Numbered from the stretch's first letter, positions 23,051-31,306 are shown. The stretch is DNA of 64,000 nt from UBA10133 sp964348455 (GCA_964348455.1 CAYGCQ010000002.1:1-64000), one strand, 5' to 3'. Numbers and translations are program-made. The notes: a model not told the origin generated them from the sequence alone.

Positions 23051-24119
23051 ATCTCTTATTCCCAAAGGCAGGCGAGACAGCGAAGGGAATTTCTTCCCAA
23101 TCTCTCACTTTTCTGATCTTTGTATTTTTTGCCCACACGCAGTCAAGAATTTTAGTGTCAACTCCTTTGCTCTTTGCCATCCCTCTTAGAGCCAGAAGAT
23201 CTTTCGGAAAACATTTTCCTCCAAATCCCTTCAGTGTTGTGACATCCATGTGTCCATCCAAAATTCTTTTATCTGCCACCACCATCTTTTTTACTTCTTC
23301 GTATTTAATATCTAATTTATCGCAAATCTCAGACATTTCATTGGCAAAAGTTACCTTAGTTGCCAAGAAACAGTTCGCCATATACTTCACCATCTCGGCC
23401 GACGTCGGATCGGTTTGAAAGATTGGTGCTAGAGGTAGCACTGCCTGATACATCGCCGAGACTCTGCGAGACACCTGATCATTAGTCGCTCCAATTACAA
23501 TCCGGTCTGCGTTTACAAAGTCCTGAAGAAACGATGCTTCCCGCAAAAACTCCGGATTAAAGCAAAACAAGCTTTGCGGATATTTCTTGGCATATCCAGC
23601 GGTTGTTCCCGGAACAACAGTTGACTTGATAATAATAATTTTATCTGTACCTTTGGTGAGCTTAGCTAGTTCTTTCACACTCTGGTCCATGATGGATAGG
23701 TCTATGCCGGACTCATCTTCTCGAATGGGGGTAGGTAAGCAAACAAAAATATAGTCTGACTTGTCTATCACTTCAGATAAAGATTCAAAATCTTTATATT
23801 TATCATAAATATGCACCTCTTGATTCGAAAACCCGTACTCAACTGCTTGCCCTACAAAACCGTATCCGATAATTCCAACACGAAAAGTTCTCTTTGACTT
23901 AAGGTTTGCTGACTGAGTAATCGGCATAATACCTCTAGCTCCTGAATTCTGCTGTAATCTTTCTTTGTCAATCAGAGACTTTACATACTGGTGAATCGTC
24001 GGCACACTTTTCTTAAACTTCTTAGCTATCTCATCGAGGGTGGGGGAGAATTGATTGTCTCGGTAATAATCTTCGATGTACTCGAGAACTAGTTTTTGTT
24101 TTGGGGTTATACCTAACAT
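23049..24119 (-). CDS. LexA-type winged HTH fused to truncated UDP-glucose/GDP-mannose dehydrogenase
   Basis: 356 residues. Residues 1-66 match the LexA DNA-binding domain: ITPKQKLVLEYIEDYY, SPTLDEIAKKF, VPTIHQYVKSL and the basic wing NSGARGI. A nucleotide-sugar dehydrogenase follows: Rossmann loop VGIIGYGFVG (81-90), STVVPGTT (166-173), NPEFLREA (188-195), Lys245 in AEMVKYMANC, and the catalytic-cysteine loop GFGGKCFPKD with Cys303. The protein ends about 50 residues after Cys303, so the C-terminal UDP-binding domain (normally about 120 residues) is absent. No LexA Ser/Lys peptidase domain is present. This could be a redox- or sugar-sensing regulator derived from an enzyme, or an enzyme needing a partner. 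Phased repeats at its start suggest autoregulation. Confidence 0.87.
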   Translation of the reverse strand: MLGITPKQKLVLEYIEDYYRDNQFSPTLDEIAKKFKKSVPTIHQYVKSLIDKERLQQNSGARGIMPITQSANLKSKRTFRVGIIGYGFVGQAVEYGFSNQEVHIYDKYKDFESLSEVIDKSDYIFVCLPTPIREDESGIDLSIMDQSVKELAKLTKGTDKIIIIKSTVVPGTTAGYAKKYPQSLFCFNPEFLREASFLQDFVNADRIVIGATNDQVSRRVSAMYQAVLPLAPIFQTDPTSAEMVKYMANCFLATKVTFANEMSEICDKLDIKYEEVKKMVVADKRILDGHMDVTTLKGFGGKCFPKDLLALRGMAKSKGVDTKILDCVWAKNTKIRKVRDWEEIPFAVSPAFGNKR

Positions 24120-24120
24120 A

Positions 24121-24158
24121 TTACTAATTTATTACTAATAAAATAATAATATTACTAA
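24121..24158. promoter_or_regulatory. Three helically phased TTACTAA repeats, candidate operator
   Basis: TTACTAA begins at 24121, 24132 and 24152, i.e. spacings of 11 and 20 bp, one and two helical turns. They lie directly upstream of the start of the HTH-dehydrogenase fusion in an AT-rich stretch. Same-face phasing is what cooperative binding of a winged-HTH protein would need. Binding is inferred. Confidence 0.5.
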
Positions 24159-24313
24159 AACATAATGAAGTCAACACCTCTGCTTTCTACGCAACAGTTC
24201 GAACCGGGGGCTTTTGTGAAGCCAAAAAATTCCAGACAAATACTGCCACTGAAATCCAATAAATATATTTACGAGGGGTAAGTCTTCTTCTCACTTAAAC
24301 TGGATTATAAACT

Positions 24314-25114
24314 TTATCTAAATGGTCCTCTGAGCTCTTCCGGTAAATTCCTAGACACCTGATACATAGACTCTACTGCTGCTAGATTCGTAGTTTCCGC
24401 CGTAATAAAAAAAGGTTTTCCTACTACTACCCCAATCTCTCTCTCGTCTCCCCAAACAGCCACTGGTACTGTCGGAATACCCATCCTTGAAGCCAGCATC
24501 GCCATTTTTCCCGACCCGTCATGATATGTGTGTACAGGAGAAACAGTCCCATTTATTTCCACATGACCTTCCGGAGAAATTGCCACGATATTATTATCTT
24601 TAAAAGATCTCATCATTTTTCTAACTGCCACCGTTCGACCGGTCAAGAAATCTTTTCTGTTTTCCGCTGTCGGTACCGAAATAATATTATTGGAATACAT
24701 GCCATGAAACCTTTCCAATAGCCAGACAGATCCCGGCATTGCCGTTTTTTCGTTAAAGTTTTTTGTTGTCAAAGGAATTTCGGATCCCATCGCAAGCCGT
24801 ACCTGTTTTTGGTTCGATTCAAAAATACTTACAAAAAGCTCCAGCATGGCAGGTAGCAAAACCTCCATGTTTGGATGATTAAAAACAATTAAGCAACCAC
24901 TGTCTGTCGGAATATTTTCAACTCCCCGCAAATTTACTTTGGAATGCTTTTCTAGTTCTACTAAAAGCTTCTCGGCATCTTCGACCATATCTCTTCCGTT
25001 TTCTCCCGTCACAATTCCCCACATTAGTTCTCTGAGCAGTCCTGCTCGATAAAAAGAGGCGGCGATTCTGGGAAGTCGGGATAACTCCGGAGATAGTGGC
25101 ATCTGATTTATCAT
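24314..25114 (-). CDS. PlsC-like acyltransferase
   Basis: 266 residues. GCLIVFNHPNMEVLLPAM resembles acyltransferase motif I, although the usual NHxSxxD is altered to NHPNMEV. ISPEGHVEINGT resembles the FPEGTRS motif (about 170), and TVPVAVWGDEREIGVVVGKP fits the later block. Such enzymes acylate lysophosphatidate or related lipids at the membrane. The changed catalytic Asp region makes activity uncertain. It diverges from thyX across a 28-bp gap. Confidence 0.65.
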   Translation of the reverse strand: MINQMPLSPELSRLPRIAASFYRAGLLRELMWGIVTGENGRDMVEDAEKLLVELEKHSKVNLRGVENIPTDSGCLIVFNHPNMEVLLPAMLELFVSIFESNQKQVRLAMGSEIPLTTKNFNEKTAMPGSVWLLERFHGMYSNNIISVPTAENRKDFLTGRTVAVRKMMRSFKDNNIVAISPEGHVEINGTVSPVHTYHDGSGKMAMLASRMGIPTVPVAVWGDEREIGVVVGKPFFITAETTNLAAVESMYQVSRNLPEELRGPFR

Positions 25115-25142
25115 AGCAATTTCTTATTGCTATAGTTAATTT

Positions 25143-26060
25143 ATGTCTGAATTCGATAAAAGAAAACTAATTGAACAAGTTCTATCCAAAGAACCTCTTC
25201 CATATATTAATCCTGAGGTCTACGAGACGAAACAGGGACTAACATATCTCAAAGAACCGGGTGTTGCTATTATCTCCATTCCCCATGTCGATCTTCGTGG
25301 CGCTCAAGGATTTCTTGATGGTTTTCCTAAAGAGCTTGAATTTTTTAAATATCTGGATGATCCGACTCCTCTTCCTCCGGCTGAAACCCTAGTAAAGTTC
25401 GCCGGTCAACTTTGTTATCTCAGTCACGGTCCAAACAGGACTTTAAACAAAGAGGCTCAAACCTATCTCAAAAACATAAAAGAATCCGGCCACGGTTCGG
25501 TCTTGGAGCATAGCAATATTTCCATTCTTCTCTGGGGTGTTTCCCGAAGTCTCACTCATGAACTAGTACGCCACCGCGCCGGCTTTGGTTTCTCTCAGGT
25601 CTCCCAGCGATATGTCGGTGGCCGTACTTTGCGTTTTGTAGAACGCCCCGAATATTCCGAAGACGAGTTCCTTCATAGGCTATTCGAAGATAGAATTGAA
25701 AATACTCAGCATGAGTATGAATGGATTACAAATTATCTTTATGAAAAGCAGAAAGAATATTCAGGTGGAATCCTAAGTGCTGAGCATAAAACTGATTTAC
25801 GAAAAAAGGTTCGTCAATCAGCTAGGTCGCTCCTCCCCAACGAAACCGAAGCCCCTGTCGTCGTTACTGGCAATGTCCGTGCTTGGAGGCATTTTCTAAG
25901 CATGAGGGGTAGTGAGCATGCCGAAACAGAAATTCGTAGAGCTGCTTTCGAAGTTTATCGCTGTCTGGATCAAGTCGCCCCTATATTATTCGAAGACTTT
26001 GAAGTTAAAGTTTTCCCGGATAGCACAAATGGTTTATTCACACCCTTTCCGAAGGTTTAA
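25143..26060 (+). CDS. thyX: Flavin-dependent thymidylate synthase ThyX
   Basis: 305 residues. The ThyX signature RHRAGFGFSQVSQRY is present with the flavin/dUMP-binding Arg, His and Ser; LEHSNISILLWGVSR precedes it, and SLLPNETEAPVVVTGNVRAWRHF and ETEIRRAA follow. It makes dTMP from dUMP using methylene-THF and FADH2. It is longer than most ThyX (220-250) because of an N-terminal extension of about 60 residues. TATAGT (25131-25136) ends 6 nt before the ATG. It is followed after 9 bp by ung. Confidence 0.96.
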   Translation: MSEFDKRKLIEQVLSKEPLPYINPEVYETKQGLTYLKEPGVAIISIPHVDLRGAQGFLDGFPKELEFFKYLDDPTPLPPAETLVKFAGQLCYLSHGPNRTLNKEAQTYLKNIKESGHGSVLEHSNISILLWGVSRSLTHELVRHRAGFGFSQVSQRYVGGRTLRFVERPEYSEDEFLHRLFEDRIENTQHEYEWITNYLYEKQKEYSGGILSAEHKTDLRKKVRQSARSLLPNETEAPVVVTGNVRAWRHFLSMRGSEHAETEIRRAAFEVYRCLDQVAPILFEDFEVKVFPDSTNGLFTPFPKV

Positions 26061-26069
26061 AATGCTTTC

Positions 26070-26732
26070 ATGGAAGTCCGATTAAAAACATCATGGAAAA
26101 ACCTCCTCAAAGATGAGTTTGAGAAACCTTACTTTAAGGACTTAACTGAATTTGTCAAAAGTGAATATAAAACCGGCACGGTCTATCCACCCGCCAAATT
26201 TATTTTTAACGCCCTCGATAGTGTCCCTTTTGAAAAAGTTAAGGTAGTTATTCTTGGCCAAGATCCCTATCACGGCCCAGGTCAGGCCCACGGTCTTTCA
26301 TTCTCGGTTCCTGAAGGAGTTAAGCTGCCCCCATCACTTCAGAATATTTACAAAGAAATTGAAACAGATATTGGTCTTACTCGACCTTCATCCGGAAACC
26401 TAGAGCGTTGGACTAAGCAAGGTGTTCTTCTTCTCAATGCCACGCTTACTGTTCGCGGTGGACTCGCAGGTTCTCATCAGAACAAAGGTTGGGAGATTTT
26501 CACCGATGCGGTTATTCATACTTTAGCAAATCAAAAAGATAATTTAGTCTTTATTCTCTGGGGAAATTACGCCAAACAGAAAGGATCTTTTTTGGATCCA
26601 AAAAAACATTTGATATTATCTTCACCCCATCCTTCTCCTTTTTCTGCTCATTCCGGTTTTTTTGGCAGCCGACCCTTCAGCCAAGCCAATGATTATCTCG
26701 CTTCCCACAAGCAGGCAATCATTGACTGGTAG
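26070..26732 (+). CDS. ung: Family 1 uracil-DNA glycosylase
   Basis: 220 residues. The water-activating loop GQDPYHGPGQAHGLSFSV, the middle motif LLNATLTVRGG, and the DNA-intercalation loop SSPHPSPFSAHSG are all present, so both catalytic Asp and His are kept. It removes uracil from DNA. Placement directly behind thyX (9 bp) suggests one transcript linking dUMP consumption and uracil repair. Confidence 0.97.
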   Translation: MEVRLKTSWKNLLKDEFEKPYFKDLTEFVKSEYKTGTVYPPAKFIFNALDSVPFEKVKVVILGQDPYHGPGQAHGLSFSVPEGVKLPPSLQNIYKEIETDIGLTRPSSGNLERWTKQGVLLLNATLTVRGGLAGSHQNKGWEIFTDAVIHTLANQKDNLVFILWGNYAKQKGSFLDPKKHLILSSPHPSPFSAHSGFFGSRPFSQANDYLASHKQAIIDW

Positions 26733-26746
26733 GGGCCTCGTTTCAA

Positions 26747-27217
26747 TTAGTCGACTGCTTGTGTCCCCGACTCTGTCGTGGTTTCGGTAGCTGTATTTGT
26801 TTCAGTTATATCCTTCTGATTAATTTTGTTTTCTTTTAGCCAGACAACTAGAGATTCTTGAAGTTTTTTTACTTCCAACCTCTTAGCCTTTATCGCAGCT
26901 AGTCTGGTCATGAGAACCTTTCTTTGGGCTTCAGTAATTCTCTTTCTTGCGGCAAGCTGCTTGATCTTTGTCTCACTTACTGCTTCATCCACTTCTTTTG
27001 ATTCTTCTTTTGGTGTTGGTGTTACAGAAGGTGTGGTGCGCACAAATAAACTTCTAACTGAAAATGAACTTTTCTTAGAATCTGTCTGTTCACCCATCAC
27101 TTCACCTTTTTGGAACCACTTGTCAAACGGCCAGAATGCAGAGCTTGTTTTTGGAAGGACTAAGGCCATTGCCAACATCCCCACCACGATTCCTCCTATA
27201 ATTTTTTTATTCTTCAT
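26747..27217 (-). CDS. Secreted coiled-coil protein
   Basis: 156 residues. A signal peptide of about 27 residues ends TSSAFWPF. A Ser/Thr/Pro linker (TTPSVTPTPKEE) follows, then a long basic helix (about 80-130) with AARKRITEAQRKVLMTRL and KAKRLEVKKLQESL, likely coiled coil. The tail is Thr/Glu rich. I do not recognise it. It converges with ung with only 14 bp between stops and no clear terminator. Confidence 0.6.
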   Translation of the reverse strand: MKNKKIIGGIVVGMLAMALVLPKTSSAFWPFDKWFQKGEVMGEQTDSKKSSFSVRSLFVRTTPSVTPTPKEESKEVDEAVSETKIKQLAARKRITEAQRKVLMTRLAAIKAKRLEVKKLQESLVVWLKENKINQKDITETNTATETTTESGTQAVD

Positions 27218-27287
27218 ACAGGTTGTAAATATTAACTAGTATTTTCATTGTAAACAACTACTGTGGATAATCAATCTGGTTGATAAC

Positions 27288-27313
27288 AAAAAGAGCTCCC
27301 TTTGGAGGAGCTC
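27288..27313 (-). terminator. Intrinsic terminator of the radical SAM gene
   Basis: Stem GAGCTCC/GGAGCTC with a seven-base loop, then a T-tract on the minus strand, 7 bp past the stop at 27320. Confidence 0.9.
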
Positions 27314-27319
27314 TAATAC

Positions 27320-28435
27320 CTATTTCCACTTTCTGACTATGGCATGGCAGGTGTTGCACATGTCATCAAATGGACAGGCTGTGCAGTCTTCTTCGGTTCC
27401 ATCGGGCTTACAATTTGCCGAAGCTTTCCGTCGATTTGCGAGATAAACAAGTTTGTGTATCTGAGCAATAGACTTTTTTACAGTTTCAAAGACTGCTTCG
27501 CCGGTATGAATGTCGGCATTACACAATCCACTTTTGACAGGAATGCATTGAGGGGTCGGGATACATACCTCTCCTTCAGATCTGACCATTAGTCCGTTAA
27601 CACTTATAGTCCCATGCTCAACCTTGATCTTTAAAGCTTCGCACATTCCACCTTGGGGGACTTGAACATTATTTACTCCGGCTACCTGGGTAATAATAGT
27701 CTCCCCTTTGATGAATATCTTGTGACGGAAGCCGGTGCTTTCATCTAGAGGATATATTGTCGTGTTCAGATCGTGCGAATTTCCAAAGTCGGCAAAGTGT
27801 GCTTCTAGGTGAGTGTATATATCTTCAAACTCCTTGTCACCCAAAGCATATTCTTTATATCCACTACTTGCTGTGACGAAGTTTATAAGATCCAGAAGTT
27901 TTTGTTTGTTTCCTAGAAACGATCTATTTATCACGACTGTGGTAAACAGGTCATGATCAAGAATGTGGTACAGTCCCTGATCATCCCGAACCTCTCTCTG
28001 CTTAGGATACAGAGCGATTATCCTTTTAAGAATAGACAGATATTCCTTGTCATTTATGCCCGGCTGAAGACTCAAATTAAAGTTTGTCAGCAGCCCTTTT
28101 TCATAAAGGTCCAGAGCATAGTCTAGATTCTTTTTTTCAATTTTGAGACTTGATATTAATCCAGCCGTGACGATTGAAACTTTTTTTCCAAGACTCAAAA
28201 TATGGTCACAAATCTCAATGAAATTTGGATGAAGAAGGGGTTCTCCTCCAATTGGGAGTATTTGATCACACTGAACATACTCATTGATCCAATCTATCCG
28301 GACAATAATTAAATCAAGAGGTACATGCTTCCCTCTTGAGTGAACTACGTCTTTTTTGTAGCACCACGGACAAGATCCGTAGCACCTGTCTGTAATCTCC
28401 ACAAAAGCGGAGTTCTTACTCGTAATGGTGGCCAT
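27320..28435 (-). CDS. Radical SAM protein with C-terminal cysteine cluster (SPASM-like)
   Basis: 371 residues. CYGSCPWC near residue 18 gives the CxxxCxxC triad for the SAM-binding 4Fe-4S cluster; ILPIGGEPLLHP is the GGE motif region. The last 100 residues hold many cysteines (CIPTPQCIPVKSGLC, NCKPDGTEEDCTACPFDDMC), consistent with SPASM/twitch auxiliary clusters. Such proteins often modify peptides or proteins, but no precursor peptide is recognisable nearby. GGAGG lies before the ATG, with promoter 28475-28503 and terminator 27288-27313: a self-contained unit. Confidence 0.88.
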   Translation of the reverse strand: MATITSKNSAFVEITDRCYGSCPWCYKKDVVHSRGKHVPLDLIIVRIDWINEYVQCDQILPIGGEPLLHPNFIEICDHILSLGKKVSIVTAGLISSLKIEKKNLDYALDLYEKGLLTNFNLSLQPGINDKEYLSILKRIIALYPKQREVRDDQGLYHILDHDLFTTVVINRSFLGNKQKLLDLINFVTASSGYKEYALGDKEFEDIYTHLEAHFADFGNSHDLNTTIYPLDESTGFRHKIFIKGETIITQVAGVNNVQVPQGGMCEALKIKVEHGTISVNGLMVRSEGEVCIPTPQCIPVKSGLCNADIHTGEAVFETVKKSIAQIHKLVYLANRRKASANCKPDGTEEDCTACPFDDMCNTCHAIVRKWK

Positions 28436-28474
28436 GATGCCTCCTCTATTTTAGGGTACGTGCAATTAAGAGAT

Positions 28475-28503
28475 ATCATACCCCATAGTCTAGAGAAAGT
28501 CAA
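28475..28503 (-). promoter_or_regulatory. Promoter of the radical SAM gene
   Basis: TTGACT, 17 bp, TATGAT on the minus strand, leaving a leader of about 35 nt with GAGGAGG. Confidence 0.85.
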
Positions 28504-28524
28504 ACTTCTGAGCCTGTTTACCCC

Positions 28525-28959
28525 CTACTTGTAGTAGCTCTTCACCTGAAATAGTAGATATAGGGAGATTCCACTTCCGACCACCATTCCAAGCAACTGC
28601 ATGGTAAGAAGTGAGTAGATGGCATTGACCAGAACAGAATAGTAGGCATAGTTCCAGCCCATTTTTGATCTTTTAAACAGTCCAGGGATAGAAAGCAACA
28701 TCAAGACAAAAGCTACGATCAGAAAAATTGCCGGCAAAGTGAAGTTAAAACCCGATCTTGCCGCCATGTAACCCCCATAGGGGGTACCATACATCATGGC
28801 GTTAAATCCCCAGAGGGCAGTAATTCCCGGTATAGTCGCAATAACCCCAATTATTTCAATCCAGGGTGCAAAATCTACGATCAGACCCTTCATATTCTTT
28901 GGTAAAGCTGGGGCCTTCTTTACCAGATACACCTCTAGTGTCTTAGATAGATTATCCAT
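28525..28959 (-). CDS. Hypothetical four-helix membrane protein
   Basis: 144 residues. A 25-residue amphipathic N-terminus is followed by four predicted helices (about 34-55, 72-92, 104-120, 122-138). Not recognised. No Shine-Dalgarno. It lies upstream of the radical SAM gene on the same strand, but that gene has its own promoter, so a functional link is not implied. Confidence 0.55.
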   Translation of the reverse strand: MDNLSKTLEVYLVKKAPALPKNMKGLIVDFAPWIEIIGVIATIPGITALWGFNAMMYGTPYGGYMAARSGFNFTLPAIFLIVAFVLMLLSIPGLFKRSKMGWNYAYYSVLVNAIYSLLTMQLLGMVVGSGISLYLLFQVKSYYK

Positions 28960-29046
28960 AGTTTTTTGTAACTACTAATATAATAATTCTAACAGTTTTT
29001 CAAAAAAAGGCAGAACTTGCACAGCAGAAAGATCAGCTTCGATAAG

Positions 29047-29075
29047 TTGACCAATAAGGCTTATAGTGATATACT
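29047..29075 (+). promoter_or_regulatory. Promoter of the TerC-family gene
   Basis: TTGACC, 17 bp, TATACT. The leader is about 30 nt and holds AAGGAG (29099-29104). It is too short for a yybP-ykoY manganese riboswitch. Confidence 0.85.
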
Positions 29076-29110
29076 CTCCAAAGTAAAAATTCGCACCTTA
29101 AGGAGTTAAA

Positions 29111-29821
29111 ATGACTTTTCTTTCGCTTGCAATGGCCTTTCTATCTCTCGTGGCTCTGGAAACGGTTCTGGGAATAGATAACATTGTCTTTGTCGGGATA
29201 CTTTCCGACAGACTGGAATCAGGCCAGAGGCCTCGAGCACGAATGCTTGGTTTGGTGGGAGCCATTTTTACACGATGTATTCTTCTCTTGGCAATCTCCT
29301 GGCTTGTCGGGCTTACAAGCCCTCTATTTGTCGTCTTTGGGCACGCTGTTAGTTTAAAGGACTTGATCTTGCTAGCTGGAGGCCTATTCCTCATCTACAA
29401 GGCCACTATGGAAATTCATCATCTGATGGAAAATGGCCAAGAGGTGGCATCAAATCCATCTGGTAAGGTGGCTTCTTTTTGGGGAACCATCGGCACAATC
29501 ATGATCATGGATGTGGTTTTCTCACTTGATAGTGTGATTACCGCGGTGGCTATGGTAAACCAGGTTTCGCTAATGATAGCGGCCATCATCGTCGCGATGT
29601 TAATCATGATAATGTCGGTAAATAAAATTTCCGATTTTATCTCTCTCCATCCGACGGTAAAAACTCTGGCGCTATCCTTCTTACTCATGATTGGATTCAC
29701 ACTCATAGTTGGAGCTATTGGTTTCGAAATACCCAAAGCTTTTATCTATGTGGCGATGGGGTTCTCAATCTTCGTTGAAACACTGAACATAAAAATGCAT
29801 GCCAGGCATAAAAATAAATAA
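29111..29821 (+). CDS. TerC/Alx-family integral membrane protein
   Basis: 236 residues with about seven helices. TerC motifs: LETVLGIDNIVFVGILS near the start and MIMDVVFSLDSVITAVAMV near residue 135, each with the acidic residues thought to bind metal. Relatives export manganese or support metal loading of secreted proteins. Strong promoter, Shine-Dalgarno and terminator flank it, so it is a single-gene unit. Confidence 0.93.
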   Translation: MTFLSLAMAFLSLVALETVLGIDNIVFVGILSDRLESGQRPRARMLGLVGAIFTRCILLLAISWLVGLTSPLFVVFGHAVSLKDLILLAGGLFLIYKATMEIHHLMENGQEVASNPSGKVASFWGTIGTIMIMDVVFSLDSVITAVAMVNQVSLMIAAIIVAMLIMIMSVNKISDFISLHPTVKTLALSFLLMIGFTLIVGAIGFEIPKAFIYVAMGFSIFVETLNIKMHARHKNK

Positions 29822-29827
29822 TCTCTG

Positions 29828-29852
29828 AAGGTGCCAATTGGCACCTTTTTTT
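29828..29852 (+). terminator. Intrinsic terminator of the TerC-family gene
   Basis: Stem AAGGTGCC/GGCACCTT with loop AATT, followed by a T-run, 7 bp after the stop. Confidence 0.95.
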
Positions 29853-29897
29853 GTTATTGAGAGCGTTTGGAAGGCAATATGCCTCATCATAGTACCA

Positions 29898-30188
29898 ATG
29901 GAAAAATTAATGGGTCTCGGGAAAGAGGGTCTGCAGTTTTCGGGCAAGGGTGAGGTTTACTCGTTCACTGTTATGTATGACTCTCCTGAAAAATTTCAGT
30001 TTCTGTTACCGTATGTAGTTGCTCTTGTACAGTTGGAAGAAGGTCCAAAAATTACTTCCATGCTTACAGATGTGGATCCTGATAGTGTTTATATCGGCAT
30101 GCCGGTTGAAATGGTCACAAGAAAGCTTTCCGAAGACGGAGACAGGGGTGTAATTTCTTATGGATACAAATTCAGGCCACCATTGTAG
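29898..30188 (+). CDS. DUF35-type OB-fold protein lacking the zinc ribbon
   Basis: 96 residues from the ATG at 29898. GKGEVYSFTVMYDSPEKF, YVVALVQLEEGPKITSML and DPDSVYIGMPVEMVTRKL match the OB-fold half of DUF35 proteins, which accompany thiolases and HMG-CoA synthases. The usual N-terminal zinc ribbon (CxxC...CxxC) is not encoded upstream. An earlier in-frame ATG at 29838 would lie within the terminator and is unlikely. It may act as an acyl-CoA-binding scaffold, but no thiolase is nearby. Confidence 0.75.
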   Translation: MEKLMGLGKEGLQFSGKGEVYSFTVMYDSPEKFQFLLPYVVALVQLEEGPKITSMLTDVDPDSVYIGMPVEMVTRKLSEDGDRGVISYGYKFRPPL

Positions 30189-30220
30189 TAATTGATGCTA
30201 TAGAGTGGTAACATCTATCC

Positions 30221-30472
30221 ATGGCAAAAATCAAAAGTCTCTGTGGTAAATGTAACAACGGCTGTTCAGAAGGGTTCACTCTTTTTACCCGAGACGACTC
30301 TGAGAAGATAATGAAAAAGTTTTCATTTCTAAGGGTAATTAAGTCCGGAATAGGTATCGTAGGGAAAACCAAGAAAAACTATCACATAGTCAAGTGCGAC
30401 AAGCTTATGGCCAATGGCGCTTGCGAAAGCTATCCTGAAAATGCTCCAGCCTGGTGCAAGATAAAATCTTAG
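30221..30472 (+). CDS. Small cysteine-rich protein (possible metal site)
   Basis: 83 residues. CGKCNNGC at 8-15 and three later cysteines (C59, C68, C79, the last in ENAPAWC) give a spread six-cysteine pattern that recalls YkgJ/UPF0153 metal-binding proteins, a weak match. It is basic in the middle (KTKKNY). It starts 32 bp after the DUF35-like gene on the same strand and may be cotranscribed. Confidence 0.55.
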   Translation: MAKIKSLCGKCNNGCSEGFTLFTRDDSEKIMKKFSFLRVIKSGIGIVGKTKKNYHIVKCDKLMANGACESYPENAPAWCKIKS

Positions 30473-30484
30473 TTTCAAGCCTGA

Positions 30485-31306
30485 CTATAGCCAGCGGAAA
30501 TAACTTCCCGGGAAACTAACCTCTACCCCTCCAAACCGCCTTTTAAATTCAGTAAAACCTAACCATCTTTTTTGTGGGGTACGTTCGTCATAAATTCCCT
30601 CCAGGTCAAAAAAATTTAAGCCATTGTTTTTGGCTCTGAGTATTTCTTCCCAAACCAGTTTATAGTGAGCTCCTGAAACTCTCCCCACTTCACTTGTCCA
30701 GGTTTGATAGTAGTTTGCACAGTCTTTGCTGTAAATTATCAAAAGTCCGGAATGATACGACTCTCCCGACCTGCTAACAATAAGCCTAGCATTCCCTTCA
30801 AATCTTTTTAAAATACTCGCCAGCTCCTTTTCTTTCATGGTCCAAACCTTACTATTTTTTTTCCATAATTTGAAAAACTTCCCAGGATCACACTCTTCCA
30901 CGACTAAGTTTTTATTTTTTGATATCTGTCTTCTTGCATTTTCTGACAAATCTTTCCAAAGTTCTTTCTCGCTTTTTGTCAGATCAAGGATAAAAGTTTT
31001 TGTTGCTAAGTAGGGGAATTTACTTATTTTATATCCCGCCATTTTATAACCCAGTTCGTCCTGAACTCTCATCGGCTCAATCACCGAAGACACCACTTTA
31101 TATTTTTTCTTAAGTTTTTTTAGGGCTTTCCAGTTAGGGTCATATCGAGATCTCTGTAACTTCATCATCTTCATCCCCATTAAACCAAGTGGAATAATAA
31201 AGACATTCATGTTGTGTTTTTTATCTTCAGATACTATAGATATGACCTTCCATCCTTTGTCTTGCAGATATCCTGCCCATCCGGCTGTCTGCCTAATATC
31301 TTCCAT
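30485..31306 (-). CDS. FemAB-family aminoacyltransferase-like protein (second of pair)
   Basis: 273 residues with a GNAT-like fold. FILDLTKSEKELWKDLSENARRQISK matches the conserved FemX region (L..LS...R..IRKA), and HYKLVWEEILRAKNNGLNFFDLEGI plus KRWLGFTEFKRRFGG match the C-terminal FemAB block. These enzymes attach amino acids from tRNA to peptidoglycan precursors or related acceptors. It is adjacent (0 bp) to the upstream FemAB gene. It lacks part of the N-terminal subdomain, so the pair may work together. Confidence 0.85.
   Translation of the reverse strand: MEDIRQTAGWAGYLQDKGWKVISIVSEDKKHNMNVFIIPLGLMGMKMMKLQRSRYDPNWKALKKLKKKYKVVSSVIEPMRVQDELGYKMAGYKISKFPYLATKTFILDLTKSEKELWKDLSENARRQISKNKNLVVEECDPGKFFKLWKKNSKVWTMKEKELASILKRFEGNARLIVSRSGESYHSGLLIIYSKDCANYYQTWTSEVGRVSGAHYKLVWEEILRAKNNGLNFFDLEGIYDERTPQKRWLGFTEFKRRFGGVEVSFPGSYFRWL

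Noticed and set aside
24165..24281. 38-codon plus-strand ORF (MKSTPLLSTQQFEPG...) with a GTTCGAACC stretch that looks like a tRNA T-loop
   Set aside because: There is no pairing stem around the T-loop-like bases and no acceptor or anticodon arm, so it is not a tRNA. The ORF has no Shine-Dalgarno or -10 at 6 nt.
29076..29110. Manganese riboswitch before the TerC-family gene
   Set aside because: The leader between promoter and start is about 30 nt, far too short for yybP-ykoY.
29838..29897. N-terminal extension of the DUF35-like protein (MAPFFVIESVWKAICLIIVP)
   Set aside because: It begins inside the TerC terminator and gives no zinc-ribbon cysteine pattern, so the start at 29898 is preferred.
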